NCBI RefSeq assembly: GCF_017051705.1
Contig: NZ_JAFIDJ010000001.1
Coordinates: 248,001-312,000 of the forward strand
Source: Algoriphagus lutimaris
GTDB taxonomy: Bacteria > Bacteroidota > Bacteroidia > Cytophagales > Cyclobacteriaceae
DNA: 64,000 bases
Reading direction: 5' to 3'
The notes below the pieces were generated by a model. It was not told where the DNA came from and ran no database searches. It saw nothing but the letters and a program-made list of their open reading frames with translations. Numbering within the stretch: the first letter of the stretch is position 1; every line of letters starts with the position of its first letter. Shown here piece by piece: positions 9,450 through 16,714 of this stretch. The position numbers and the translations under genes were made by a program.

Positions 9450-10190
9450 ATGGAACAGAAGGATCATATCATTGAAGTTTCAAAGCTCAATAAATCATTT
9501 GGTAGTAATCAGGTGCTCAAAGACTTTTCTATGAAATTAGTCCGAGGTGAAAATTTGGTTATTCTAGGGAAGTCAGGTTCTGGAAAGTCCGTATTAATCA
9601 AATGTATCATCAAGCTGTTGGAGCCAGACTTTGGTGAAATTAAGATTTTGGACCAGGATATCAGTGAATTGGATGAGGATGAAATGGATTTGCTCCGAAA
9701 AGATGTGGGCTTTCTTTTTCAAAGTAATGCATTGTATGATTCCATGACCGTTCGCGAAAATCTAGAGTTCCCTTTGAGAAGGCACTGGACTTTAGAAGAG
9801 CGCGAAAACAAAGCTGAAGAAGCTGTAATGGAGGCTCTCGAAGATGTTGGACTTTCCCACACGGTCAATATGATGCCAGCTGAATTGTCTGGTGGAATGA
9901 GAAAGCGAATCGCGTTGGCAAGAACGCTGATTTTGAAACCTCAAGTGATTTTGTATGATGAGCCCACTACAGGGTTAGACCCTATTACAGGTAGAGAAAT
10001 CAGTGAACTTATGATTTCCATTCAAGAAAAATACAAAGCATCATCGGTGATCATTTCTCATGATATGAACTGTATTAAAATGACTTCTAATCGAGTAATT
10101 GCTTTAATAGAGGGAAGGAATTATAGGACTGATACGTATGAAAATTTAATGAAAAGCACTGATCCAAAAGTCAGTGAATTCTTTCGATAG
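9450..10190 (+). CDS. mlaF: MlaF-like ABC transporter ATP-binding protein
   Basis: The 246-residue ATPase energises the MlaE-like permease upstream. Walker A is GKSGSGKS (~38-45), the signature is LSGGMRKRIALA (~146-157), and Walker B with the catalytic glutamate is VILYDEPTTGLDP (~167-179). The signature LSGGMRKR rather than LSGGQQQR is typical of Mla/Ttg2A ATPases and sets this protein apart from the LolD-like ATPase at 48778, so it is a poor candidate partner for the FtsX permeases. It overlaps or abuts the MCE gene downstream. Confidence 0.95.
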   Translation: MEQKDHIIEVSKLNKSFGSNQVLKDFSMKLVRGENLVILGKSGSGKSVLIKCIIKLLEPDFGEIKILDQDISELDEDEMDLLRKDVGFLFQSNALYDSMTVRENLEFPLRRHWTLEERENKAEEAVMEALEDVGLSHTVNMMPAELSGGMRKRIALARTLILKPQVILYDEPTTGLDPITGREISELMISIQEKYKASSVIISHDMNCIKMTSNRVIALIEGRNYRTDTYENLMKSTDPKVSEFFR

Positions 10191-10191
10191 G

Positions 10192-11178
10192 ATGAAAAAA
10201 GAACGGAAAATAGCAAATGCAAAACTTGGGGTTCTAGTATTAGCTAGCCTGATATTTCTGGTTTTTTCTCTGTATTTAATAGGGAAAAATCAGAATATTT
10301 TTGGTTCGTCTATCAAAGTAATCGCAGAGATGCAGGACGTCAATGGGCTTCTTCCAGGTAATAATGTGCGCTTCAAAGGGATGGATATTGGGACAGTGAG
10401 TGGTATTGAAATGAAAAATGATTCCATTATTCATGTGGAACTCCTGATACATAAATCCATGCAGCCCTTTATTAAGAATAATTCGAAGACTACTATCAAT
10501 ACGGATGGATTGATGGGCAATAAAATACTTCATATTAATCAGATGGAGGCTGATGCACCACTTTTAGAGTCTGGGGATATATTGTATTCATTGCCTCAAA
10601 TTGATACGGATGAAATGCTTAAAACTCTTAATTCTACGGGGAATTATTTGGAAAACACCTTAAGCAATCTTTCTATAATCACAGAAAAACTGAATCAAAG
10701 CGAAGCACTTTGGGACTTATTGTCAGGACCTGAATTAGTGAATAACTTGAATACTGCGATTCGTAAATTTAGAGATGCTGGTTCAAATGCAGTCGAAATC
10801 ACAGAATCGGGTAGGAATATGATCACCTCTTTTGAGAAGGGTGATGGTCTGGTCAATCAGTTGTTTACAGATAGTAGTATGAGTTCTAATTTTGAGGAAA
10901 CCTTGATCCAGCTTCAAAATACAAGTAAGGAGGCGGAGCAAATGATGAAGAGTGTCAATTTATTACTCAATGATATACAAGATGGCAAGGGTACTGCAGG
11001 TTTGGTTTTACAGGATTCTGTTTTTCGCCAACAAGTGGATCAAACTCTTCAAAATCTTGAATCCAGTACTTATAAATTGAATGAGAATATGGAAGCGATG
11101 AAGTCCAATTTTCTTTTTAGGGGATATTATAAAAAGCAGGAAAAAGCCAGAAAGAAGGAAGAGAAAAACAAGGAATAG
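10192..11178 (+). CDS. mlaD: MlaD-like MCE domain protein
   Basis: This is the membrane-anchored MCE subunit, which forms the periplasmic lipid-carrying ring of the Mla complex. One N-terminal helix (LGVLVLASLIFLVFSLYLIG) is followed by an MCE domain (about residues 30-115, with NNVRFKGMDIGTVSGIEM). The C-terminal half is long and probably coiled-coil, ending in a very basic tail rich in K and E. I start it at ATG 10192, one base after the mlaF stop; a GTG at 10174 would add six residues. It is the last gene of the operon. The 432 bp that follow hold sigma-54-like element 3 and a long leader. Confidence 0.9.
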   Translation: MKKERKIANAKLGVLVLASLIFLVFSLYLIGKNQNIFGSSIKVIAEMQDVNGLLPGNNVRFKGMDIGTVSGIEMKNDSIIHVELLIHKSMQPFIKNNSKTTINTDGLMGNKILHINQMEADAPLLESGDILYSLPQIDTDEMLKTLNSTGNYLENTLSNLSIITEKLNQSEALWDLLSGPELVNNLNTAIRKFRDAGSNAVEITESGRNMITSFEKGDGLVNQLFTDSSMSSNFEETLIQLQNTSKEAEQMMKSVNLLLNDIQDGKGTAGLVLQDSVFRQQVDQTLQNLESSTYKLNENMEAMKSNFLFRGYYKKQEKARKKEEKNKE

Positions 11179-11210
11179 TAATCAACGCATTTTGAATTTT
11201 TTTTTAGATT

Positions 11211-11312
11211 GTTCGAATTTGGGCAACAGTGTCCGATTGCTGTGCCCAATTGCCTTTATAATTGAGTTTTATAGCCCTAAGAGTAGGTTTTTTTGTGGCA
11301 CAATAGTGGAGA
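11211..11312 (+). promoter_or_regulatory. Sigma-54-like promoter with upstream operator (element 3)
   Basis: TGGCAC lies at 11296-11301 and TGGA at 11307-11310, with GA at the -12 position. The outer half-site GTTCG (11211-11215) is followed after four bases by a core whose right half (GTGTCCG, 11229-11235) is conserved and whose left half is degenerate. The core centre is 69.5 bp from the -24 GG, as in the other elements. An imperfect hairpin (GGGCAACAG/CTGTGCCC, 11221-11248) overlaps the operator. The next gene starts 300 bp away at 11611. Confidence 0.65.
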
Positions 11313-11610
11313 ATGGGAATGACATAAGATGGAGTAGATCTTATATTCCATTAGAAAATGGCAGTTTGAAGAATTTTAATGTTATGACTATCCCTTTGGA
11401 TTTGATTCTTTATTAAAAGTGCTTAGACAGCCGTTTTCTTATAATTTTATCCAAATAGAATAAAGGTTTTAAAAATATAAAGGAAATCCTGATTGCAAAA
11501 TGCAACCTTCACGGAGCCTACTGCATCTTATCCATAGCAGGTAATGCTAAACATGTTTTTTCTTAAAGAAAACCCAAAGAATAAATCAGATCAACATAAC
11601 TTTAAATACA
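11313..11610 (+). other. Long leader between element 3 and the head-GIN gene
   Basis: Nearly 300 bp separate the element 3 promoter from the start codon at 11611, whereas the other elements lie 30-130 bp from their genes. No convincing coding frame, riboswitch or paralogue remnant was recognised. It is AT-rich and contains a GC-richer patch near 11500-11540. It could be a structured 5' leader or the scar of a lost gene. Confidence 0.4.
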
Positions 11611-12306
11611 ATGAAAATCTATTCGAAATTGATGGCGATGGCCATTCCAGCTTTTATCCTAGTTTCTTATGCACAGGCTCAGCAGACAGAAACAAGATCC
11701 CTTGGTCATTTTACAGAAGTGCACTCCGGCGGTAGTTGGGAAGTGATTCTGGAGGAAGGGAATAAGGAGGAAGTTCGGATCGAAGCAAGTGGTGTAGACT
11801 TAAGTAAGGTTAGAACTGAAATAGAAGGGAATGAACTGAAGCTGGGCTTAGTAAAAGGAAGCTATAACCGAGTGAAATTGAAATTTTATGTGACTTACAA
11901 AAGCCTGGAAGGTTTAAGTTGTTCTGGTTCAGGAGAGATCAATGTAAAATCTGATGTGGTAGCAGAAGCGTTTAATTTGGCTCTTTCCGGTTCTGGGGAC
12001 ATTATCATGCAATCTTTGAGAGCAGATGAATTAGATGCTTCCATTTCTGGATCAGCAAAAATTCAAATTGCAAGAGGGGCAATAGGAGAGGCCATAATCA
12101 GTCAGTCCGGTTCCGGTGATTTTGAAGCAGAAGAGGTGACTTTCGAAGAATTGGAAGTAAAAAAATCAGGATCTGGAGATACCTATGTAGGTGATTTGGG
12201 AGAAATATCAGTTCGTTCTTCTGGTTCAGGAGATATTGTATACTCAGGATCTCCTCGTATGGGAGACATCAAAGTATCTGGTTCCAGCAGCATTAGAAAA
12301 CGTTAA
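11611..12306 (+). CDS. Secreted head-GIN domain (DUF2807) protein, second copy
   Basis: The 231-residue protein is a paralogue of the one at 5243. Both have a signal peptide ending AQAQ, the start of the mature chain as QTETR, the segment GSWxV, and regular SGSG repeats (CSGSGEINV, LSGSGDIIM, QSGSGDFEA, KSGSGDTYV, SSGSGDIVY) at intervals of about 20 residues. It ends SSSIRKR, like the IIRK end of the first copy. An earlier out-of-frame ATG at 11544 gives only a short shadow. Element 3 lies upstream, although 300 bp away, and a terminator follows directly. Unlike the first copy it is not followed by a permease: the next gene is on the other strand. Confidence 0.88.
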   Translation: MKIYSKLMAMAIPAFILVSYAQAQQTETRSLGHFTEVHSGGSWEVILEEGNKEEVRIEASGVDLSKVRTEIEGNELKLGLVKGSYNRVKLKFYVTYKSLEGLSCSGSGEINVKSDVVAEAFNLALSGSGDIIMQSLRADELDASISGSAKIQIARGAIGEAIISQSGSGDFEAEEVTFEELEVKKSGSGDTYVGDLGEISVRSSGSGDIVYSGSPRMGDIKVSGSSSIRKR

Positions 12307-12325
12307 ACTCAAGTATATACCAATT

Positions 12326-12356
12326 AAAAAACCACCAATTTTTTGGTGGTTTTTTT
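12326..12356 (+). terminator. Terminator after the second head-GIN gene
   Basis: AAAAAACCACCAA pairs with TTGGTGGTTTTTT around a three-base loop and ends in a T-run. The A-run on the left allows it to serve the converging minus-strand bestrophin gene as well. Confidence 0.88.
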
Positions 12357-12380
12357 GTTTTAATAATTGATAACTTTCTA

Positions 12381-13367
12381 TTACATCAAGAAACCATTCT
12401 CAGTTTTATAGGGTGCAGGGATATTTTCATCACCGATCATTTCCAGAAGATCAATTTCAATAGCGCGGGCCACCGATGAAATTGGAACATCATTGTAACC
12501 TCCTTCAAAGGGATTTTCTGAGTAATCTCCTATTCTATCAACCAGGAAGAAAATCCAGATAATAATGGATGAAAAAGGAACGGTTAGCCAATAGTGTAAG
12601 GCTTTGGATTGCTCAAAAATATCCAGCAAGCCGAAAGGGATCAAAGCACAGAAGATATAGGTAATCCAAAGCCCTGTTGAAGCATATTGTCTTGGAAAAG
12701 GAAAGTTTTTGATGCGCTCAGACATCCCCTGATGGGTATATAAATTTCCGATTAACTCGTGGAGCCTGACCTGTTTGTAATCACTTATAAAACCTTGTTC
12801 TTTTAATTTTGAAATCTCAATACTTTGGTTCTTTAAGATATGTGAGGGAATGTTTGAATGGCTTTTGAGTTGATTCAATTCTTCTTTCGAAAGGTATCTT
12901 TCTATTTCAGCAAATATACCGTCGTAATATTCTTTGATAAATCCAGGAATGAAATTCAGTTTGTTTACAGGAAGGTTGTGTTCCCAGGTTTTTTCCTGAC
13001 GCATTACATGCTTCAAAGCCATCAGCCAGGCCAAGTGTCGATAGATGAACCGCTTTTTTTCCTCGAAAGGCATATCGGGATTTGGTAAGCTTAGGATTGC
13101 AGTGGCAAAGGTTCTGCTTTCATTGACAATAGCACCCCAAATTTTTCTTGCTTCCCAGGTTCGGTCATAGGAACTGTTGTTTTTAAAACCTAAAAAGAAA
13201 GCAACAGCAATACCGATTACTGAGATTGGTTCCCAAGGGAGAGAAAATGGGATGGAAGTAATTTCATATAGTACTATGATGATGAAGGAATATAGTATGC
13301 CATAAATCAAAGAAAATTTGGACCAGCGAACTGTCATCCAAAAACTGTAATACCGTTTGACGTACAT
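12381..13367 (-). CDS. Bestrophin-family channel protein
   Basis: The 328-residue membrane protein matches the bacterial bestrophin/YneE (UPF0187) family, which forms pentameric anion or cation channels. Features visible are an N-terminal WxxxxKFSLIYGILYSF helix, the segment FFLGFKNNSSYDRTWEARKIWG (residues ~57-78; family-typical NxxYxRWWEARxxWG region), and two further hydrophobic segments near 225-250 and 258-280. The late FEGGYNDVPISSVARAIEIDLLEMIG region resembles the C-terminal bestrophin motif. The gene stands alone on the minus strand. The transported ion cannot be told from sequence. Confidence 0.88.
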   Translation of the reverse strand: MYVKRYYSFWMTVRWSKFSLIYGILYSFIIIVLYEITSIPFSLPWEPISVIGIAVAFFLGFKNNSSYDRTWEARKIWGAIVNESRTFATAILSLPNPDMPFEEKKRFIYRHLAWLMALKHVMRQEKTWEHNLPVNKLNFIPGFIKEYYDGIFAEIERYLSKEELNQLKSHSNIPSHILKNQSIEISKLKEQGFISDYKQVRLHELIGNLYTHQGMSERIKNFPFPRQYASTGLWITYIFCALIPFGLLDIFEQSKALHYWLTVPFSSIIIWIFFLVDRIGDYSENPFEGGYNDVPISSVARAIEIDLLEMIGDENIPAPYKTENGFLM

Positions 13368-13640
13368 AAAAGTGATTTTTGTTATTAAGCTACTGATTTT
13401 TGTCTAAAAAATCACCTAACTAATTGATTGGCATAGTGATAAAAAATATCAAGTTGACCCTTAGATGAGACTGGTTTTGTCGGTGATCAAGTACTTTATT
13501 TGAACTTGAAGAGGCTTTTAAAACTCTTGAAAAAATAGTTTGAAAAAGGTGAACTAATCACTGAATTTGTGCGTCAGTCAGATAAGAAGGTTCACTTGAT
13601 TAGTTAGCTTGTATAGCTATTCATTAAACAAAAAAGTTCA

Positions 13641-13923
13641 ATGGAAGACCTTTTCGCAGCCCGTTCCCAGTTGGCGCTTTCACTCGGGTTTCACATTATT
13701 TTTGCCTGTATTGGTATGGTGATACCCTTTTTTATGGCCACATCCCGTTATAAATATTTGAAAACTGGAAATCTTCTGTACGAGGATTTAACCAAAGCTT
13801 GGAGTAAGTAGCCATATTTTTTGTAACTGGTGCAGTATCAGGAACCATGCTTTCCTTCGAGCTTGGTTTGCTTTGGCCGAAGTTTATGTTGCATGCTGGA
13901 CCGATCTTTGGAATGCCATTTCC
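13641..13923 (+). pseudogene. cydA: Truncated, frameshifted cydA (cytochrome bd oxidase subunit I)
   Basis: Translation from ATG 13641 gives MEDLFAARSQLALSLGFHII and continues in recognisable CydA sequence to LTKAWSK, where a TAG stop appears at about 13809. The next frame resumes with VAIFFVTGAVSGTMLSFELG and ends at GPIFGMPF near 13923, so a small deletion (about 4 bases) caused the break. Only the first ~95 of roughly 450 residues remain, and no cydB follows. Beyond the fragment the sequence passes into sigma-54-like element 4. The retained heme b ligand region (GFHI) fits subunit I. It is a dead fragment. Confidence 0.85.
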
Positions 13924-13959
13924 TTGTGAGACTACAACTGCCTACTGCTTTCCAAAATC

Positions 13960-14062
13960 GCCCATTATCGAACAAAATTGTCCGTTACTTTTGAATAGGT
14001 TTATCGAAAAAATAGCTATTCGGGCATTTTAATGCTGTTTTGCTTTGGCACTAAACTGGAAT
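13960..14062 (+). promoter_or_regulatory. Sigma-54-like promoter with upstream operator (element 4)
   Basis: The operator core is CGAACAAAATTGTCCG at 13969-13984, a near-perfect inverted repeat. The promoter is TGGCAC (14046-14051) with TGGAAT (14057-14062), GA at -12. Centre-to--24 distance is 70.5 bp. The outer half-site is degenerate (GCCCA, 13960-13964). The promoter lies inside an upstream extension of the next reading frame, which argues that the permease starts at 14117 and not 14045. Confidence 0.82.
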
Positions 14063-14116
14063 AGCAAGTTGGGATTTTCAGTCTTGAGATTTAGAAATAC
14101 CAAAACAATTGCCAAC

Positions 14117-16540
14117 ATGTTTACAAATTATTTGAAAGTTGCTTGGAGAAATCTGGTCCGTAGCAAATGGGCAGGTGCAATCAATATTCTTGGTTTAGCC
14201 ATAGGAATTACTGCATCCCTTTTACTTTTTATGGTGGTACAATATGAAATGAGTTTTGATAAGTTTCAAAGTCATTACAATGAAATCTATCGAGTCGTTT
14301 CCAAGGACAAATACCCGGATGGGTACGATTACAATCCTGGGGTCAATAACCCTGTGCCAGATGCCATCGCTGCAGACAACTTGCCTTTTGGAGAAGTGGT
14401 GCCAGTAAAATCTGCCTACAACACCCAAGTGAATCTCTATAAAGATGCAGCTGAAGTTGGGATTCCAGACAAATATGAAATCGATTATACCTTCTATACC
14501 ACTCCTGATTTTGCTGACCTATTCGATCTGGAATTTGCTATTGGTGACATTCAAAGGTTATCCGATCCCAATCAGATAATTCTTACCAAAAAGACTGCAG
14601 AGAAGTTTTTTGGAAACTGGAAACTGGCTGAAAATAAAACTTTGGAGTTTTCCAGCGGATTGAATTTAACAGTAGGAGGGATTGTGGAAAATATCCCAGA
14701 TAACAGTAATATGTTTTTTGACATGCTTGTTTCCTACCAGACAGTGAGATCCAATCCAGGGATTTATGACCATGATTTAGAGTCTTGGGGCAGTTTGGGA
14801 AGTGATAATCAATTGTATGTAAGTTTGGCAGAAAGTACGGATGTAGCTAGTGCCCAGGCCGCTTTAGATGGTTTTACCAAGAAGAATTTTGAGGGAAGAG
14901 GAAATTCAGAAAAGTCCTTGATCTTACAGCCTTACAAAGACATTCATTTTGACCAGCAATATGGGAGTATCAGTGGCAGTGTGACCCGATTGTCGACTGT
15001 CAATACCTTGGTGATCATTGGATTGTTTATCCTGGTCATGGCTTCTATTAATTTTGTGAATTTGGCCACTTCCCGTGCCATCGGTAAAGGAAAAGAGATC
15101 GGGGTAAGAAAAGTTATGGGAAGCACTAAGACCCAGATAATATTTCAATCATTTGGAGAAACTTTTCTATCTGTGTTGATCGCAGCATTGATTGGTGTGA
15201 TGGGAGCAACACTACTACTTCCATTTTTAAGCCTGATCGCCGATGTTCCTGAGAAGATGGATTTCTTTCAACCTATCGTGCTGACATTCATCGGAATTTT
15301 GATAATAGCTTTGACTATACTTTCAGGGTTTTATCCCGCTTTGGTGATTTCCAAATTTAAGCCCATTCATGCGCTGAAAAGCAAATTCCATCAAGGTCAA
15401 GTTGGAGGAGTTTCTATTAGGAAAGCTTTGGTAGTAGTTCAATTTACTATCGCTCAGATTTTGATGATCAGTACGATCATTGCCATTCAACAAATGAAAA
15501 TGGTTCAGGATGCAGACTTGGGTTTCACCAAAGATCATGTCTATTACATTGAGGTGCCTTTTGATTCGGAGGATGAACGTCGAATTGAATATTTCAAGCA
15601 GGAAATACTTAGCAATCCAAGCGTCGTCACTGCAAGTTTGGCTTCAGATGTTCCAGCTTCTGATAATAATAGCCTGTTTAATTTTTACTTTGACGGGAAG
15701 TCAGAAGATGTGCCTTTTCCTGCTTTTACAAAGTTTGGAGATGAAAAGTATTTTGAAACCTATGGGATTGAGTTCGTAGCTGGAGGCCCATATCAGGTTA
15801 GCGATACGATTCGCGAGGTAGTAATTAATGAAACAATGGCCAAGCGCTTACTGATTGAAGATCCGAATGACGCGATCGGAAAACAGTTTAGACTGGGTTT
15901 CATGAAAGAATGGGCTACCATTACTGGAGTAATCAAAGATTTTACAGTTAATTCTTTGCGCGATGAAATCAAACAGCTAGTCATTGCTCCTAAGAAGGAT
16001 TTTTACCATGTTGTGGGGTTGAAATTGGACCAAAACGCATCCTTGGCTAGCATTGCTAATTTTGAAGAGTCCTTTGAAAAGACCTATCCTGAACAAATCT
16101 ATCATGGGTATTTCTTGGATGAATCCATTCAGGAATTCTATGAAAGTGAGCAGAAATTAGCATTACTATTCAAGATTTTTGCTGCCATTTCCATTCTTAT
16201 TTCCTGCATAGGCCTTTATGGACTGGTTTCGTTCATGATCAGTCAAAAAGTAAAGGAAATAGGTATTCGTAAAGTGTTGGGAGCTTCTGTTTCCCAGATC
16301 ACTTTCTTATTAACCAGAGAGTATTTCATTATGGTTCTTTTAGCCTTCTTGATAGCGGTCCCAATTGCTTATTGGATGATGGAGCGATGGCTGGAAAATT
16401 TTGCCTTTAAAATTTCATTTTCGATAGGACTCTTTGTGGTGGTTATGATCTGCTCCCTTTTGATTACCGGTTTGACAGTAGGATCCAAAGCAATCAAATC
16501 GGCCTTGGCCAATCCAGTGGATAGTTTGTCAGATGAGTAG
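14117..16540 (+). CDS. FtsX/MacB-type ABC transporter permease, paralogue 4
   Basis: The frame is open from 14045, but the family N-terminus MFTNYLKVAWRN begins at ATG 14117 and the promoter of element 4 covers the upstream part, so I use 14117 (807 residues). The first coupling signature is unusual (MASINFVNLATSRAIGKGKE, ~308) because serine replaces the cysteine of ACINF; the second (CIGLYGLVSFM, KEIGIRKVLGAS) starts near 696. It ends NPVDSLSDE, which differs from the KSLKSE/KDE end of most copies. It stands alone between the cydA fragment and element 5, so it is probably monocistronic. Confidence 0.92.
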   Translation: MFTNYLKVAWRNLVRSKWAGAINILGLAIGITASLLLFMVVQYEMSFDKFQSHYNEIYRVVSKDKYPDGYDYNPGVNNPVPDAIAADNLPFGEVVPVKSAYNTQVNLYKDAAEVGIPDKYEIDYTFYTTPDFADLFDLEFAIGDIQRLSDPNQIILTKKTAEKFFGNWKLAENKTLEFSSGLNLTVGGIVENIPDNSNMFFDMLVSYQTVRSNPGIYDHDLESWGSLGSDNQLYVSLAESTDVASAQAALDGFTKKNFEGRGNSEKSLILQPYKDIHFDQQYGSISGSVTRLSTVNTLVIIGLFILVMASINFVNLATSRAIGKGKEIGVRKVMGSTKTQIIFQSFGETFLSVLIAALIGVMGATLLLPFLSLIADVPEKMDFFQPIVLTFIGILIIALTILSGFYPALVISKFKPIHALKSKFHQGQVGGVSIRKALVVVQFTIAQILMISTIIAIQQMKMVQDADLGFTKDHVYYIEVPFDSEDERRIEYFKQEILSNPSVVTASLASDVPASDNNSLFNFYFDGKSEDVPFPAFTKFGDEKYFETYGIEFVAGGPYQVSDTIREVVINETMAKRLLIEDPNDAIGKQFRLGFMKEWATITGVIKDFTVNSLRDEIKQLVIAPKKDFYHVVGLKLDQNASLASIANFEESFEKTYPEQIYHGYFLDESIQEFYESEQKLALLFKIFAAISILISCIGLYGLVSFMISQKVKEIGIRKVLGASVSQITFLLTREYFIMVLLAFLIAVPIAYWMMERWLENFAFKISFSIGLFVVVMICSLLITGLTVGSKAIKSALANPVDSLSDE

Positions 16541-16554
16541 TGATTTTTTGATTT

Positions 16555-16656
16555 GACCACGAGCGGACGAAATTGTTCGCTTACTAACTGAGAATTCCCA
16601 TAAAAAGCCCAAAACAATGCTGTTTTGGGCTTTTTTCTATGGCACAAAACTGGAAT
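16555..16656 (+). promoter_or_regulatory. Sigma-54-like promoter with upstream operator (element 5)
   Basis: The core operator CGGACGAAATTGTTCG is at 16564-16579. TGGCAC is at 16640-16645 and TGGAAT at 16651-16656, with GA at -12. The centre lies 69.5 bp from the -24 GG. A strong terminator-like hairpin fills the space between them. The predicted start site near 16665 lies about 50 bp before the permease at 16715. Confidence 0.85.
16602..16636 (+). terminator. Terminator embedded in element 5
   Basis: AAAAAGCCCAAAACA and TGTTTTGGGCTTTTT form a perfect stem with an ATGC loop and a T-run. It ends only four bases before the -24 box. It would stop transcription from the upstream permease and so leave the downstream operon under the sigma-54-like promoter alone. 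Confidence 0.9.
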
Positions 16657-16714
16657 TAAAGAATGAGATGAATTAGGAAATGTTATATCCTTTTCATTCT
16701 ATTTTGATTATCCT

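Noticed and set aside
9450-10190. MlaF-like ATPase as partner of the FtsX permeases
   Set aside because: Its LSGGMRKR signature and its place between mlaE and mlaD assign it to lipid transport.
11192-11416. 74-residue open frame after mlaD
   Set aside because: It covers element 3 (operator, hairpin and TGGCAC box), has no recognisable protein features, and ends in the leader; it is a chance frame.
13847-14032. 61-residue frame near the cydA fragment
   Set aside because: Its first part is the second half of the frameshifted cydA remnant and its end covers the element 4 operator; it is not an independent gene.
14045-14116. Upstream extension of permease 4 (start 14045)
   Set aside because: The extension contains the TGGCAC/TGGAAT promoter, and the family N-terminus begins at 14117.
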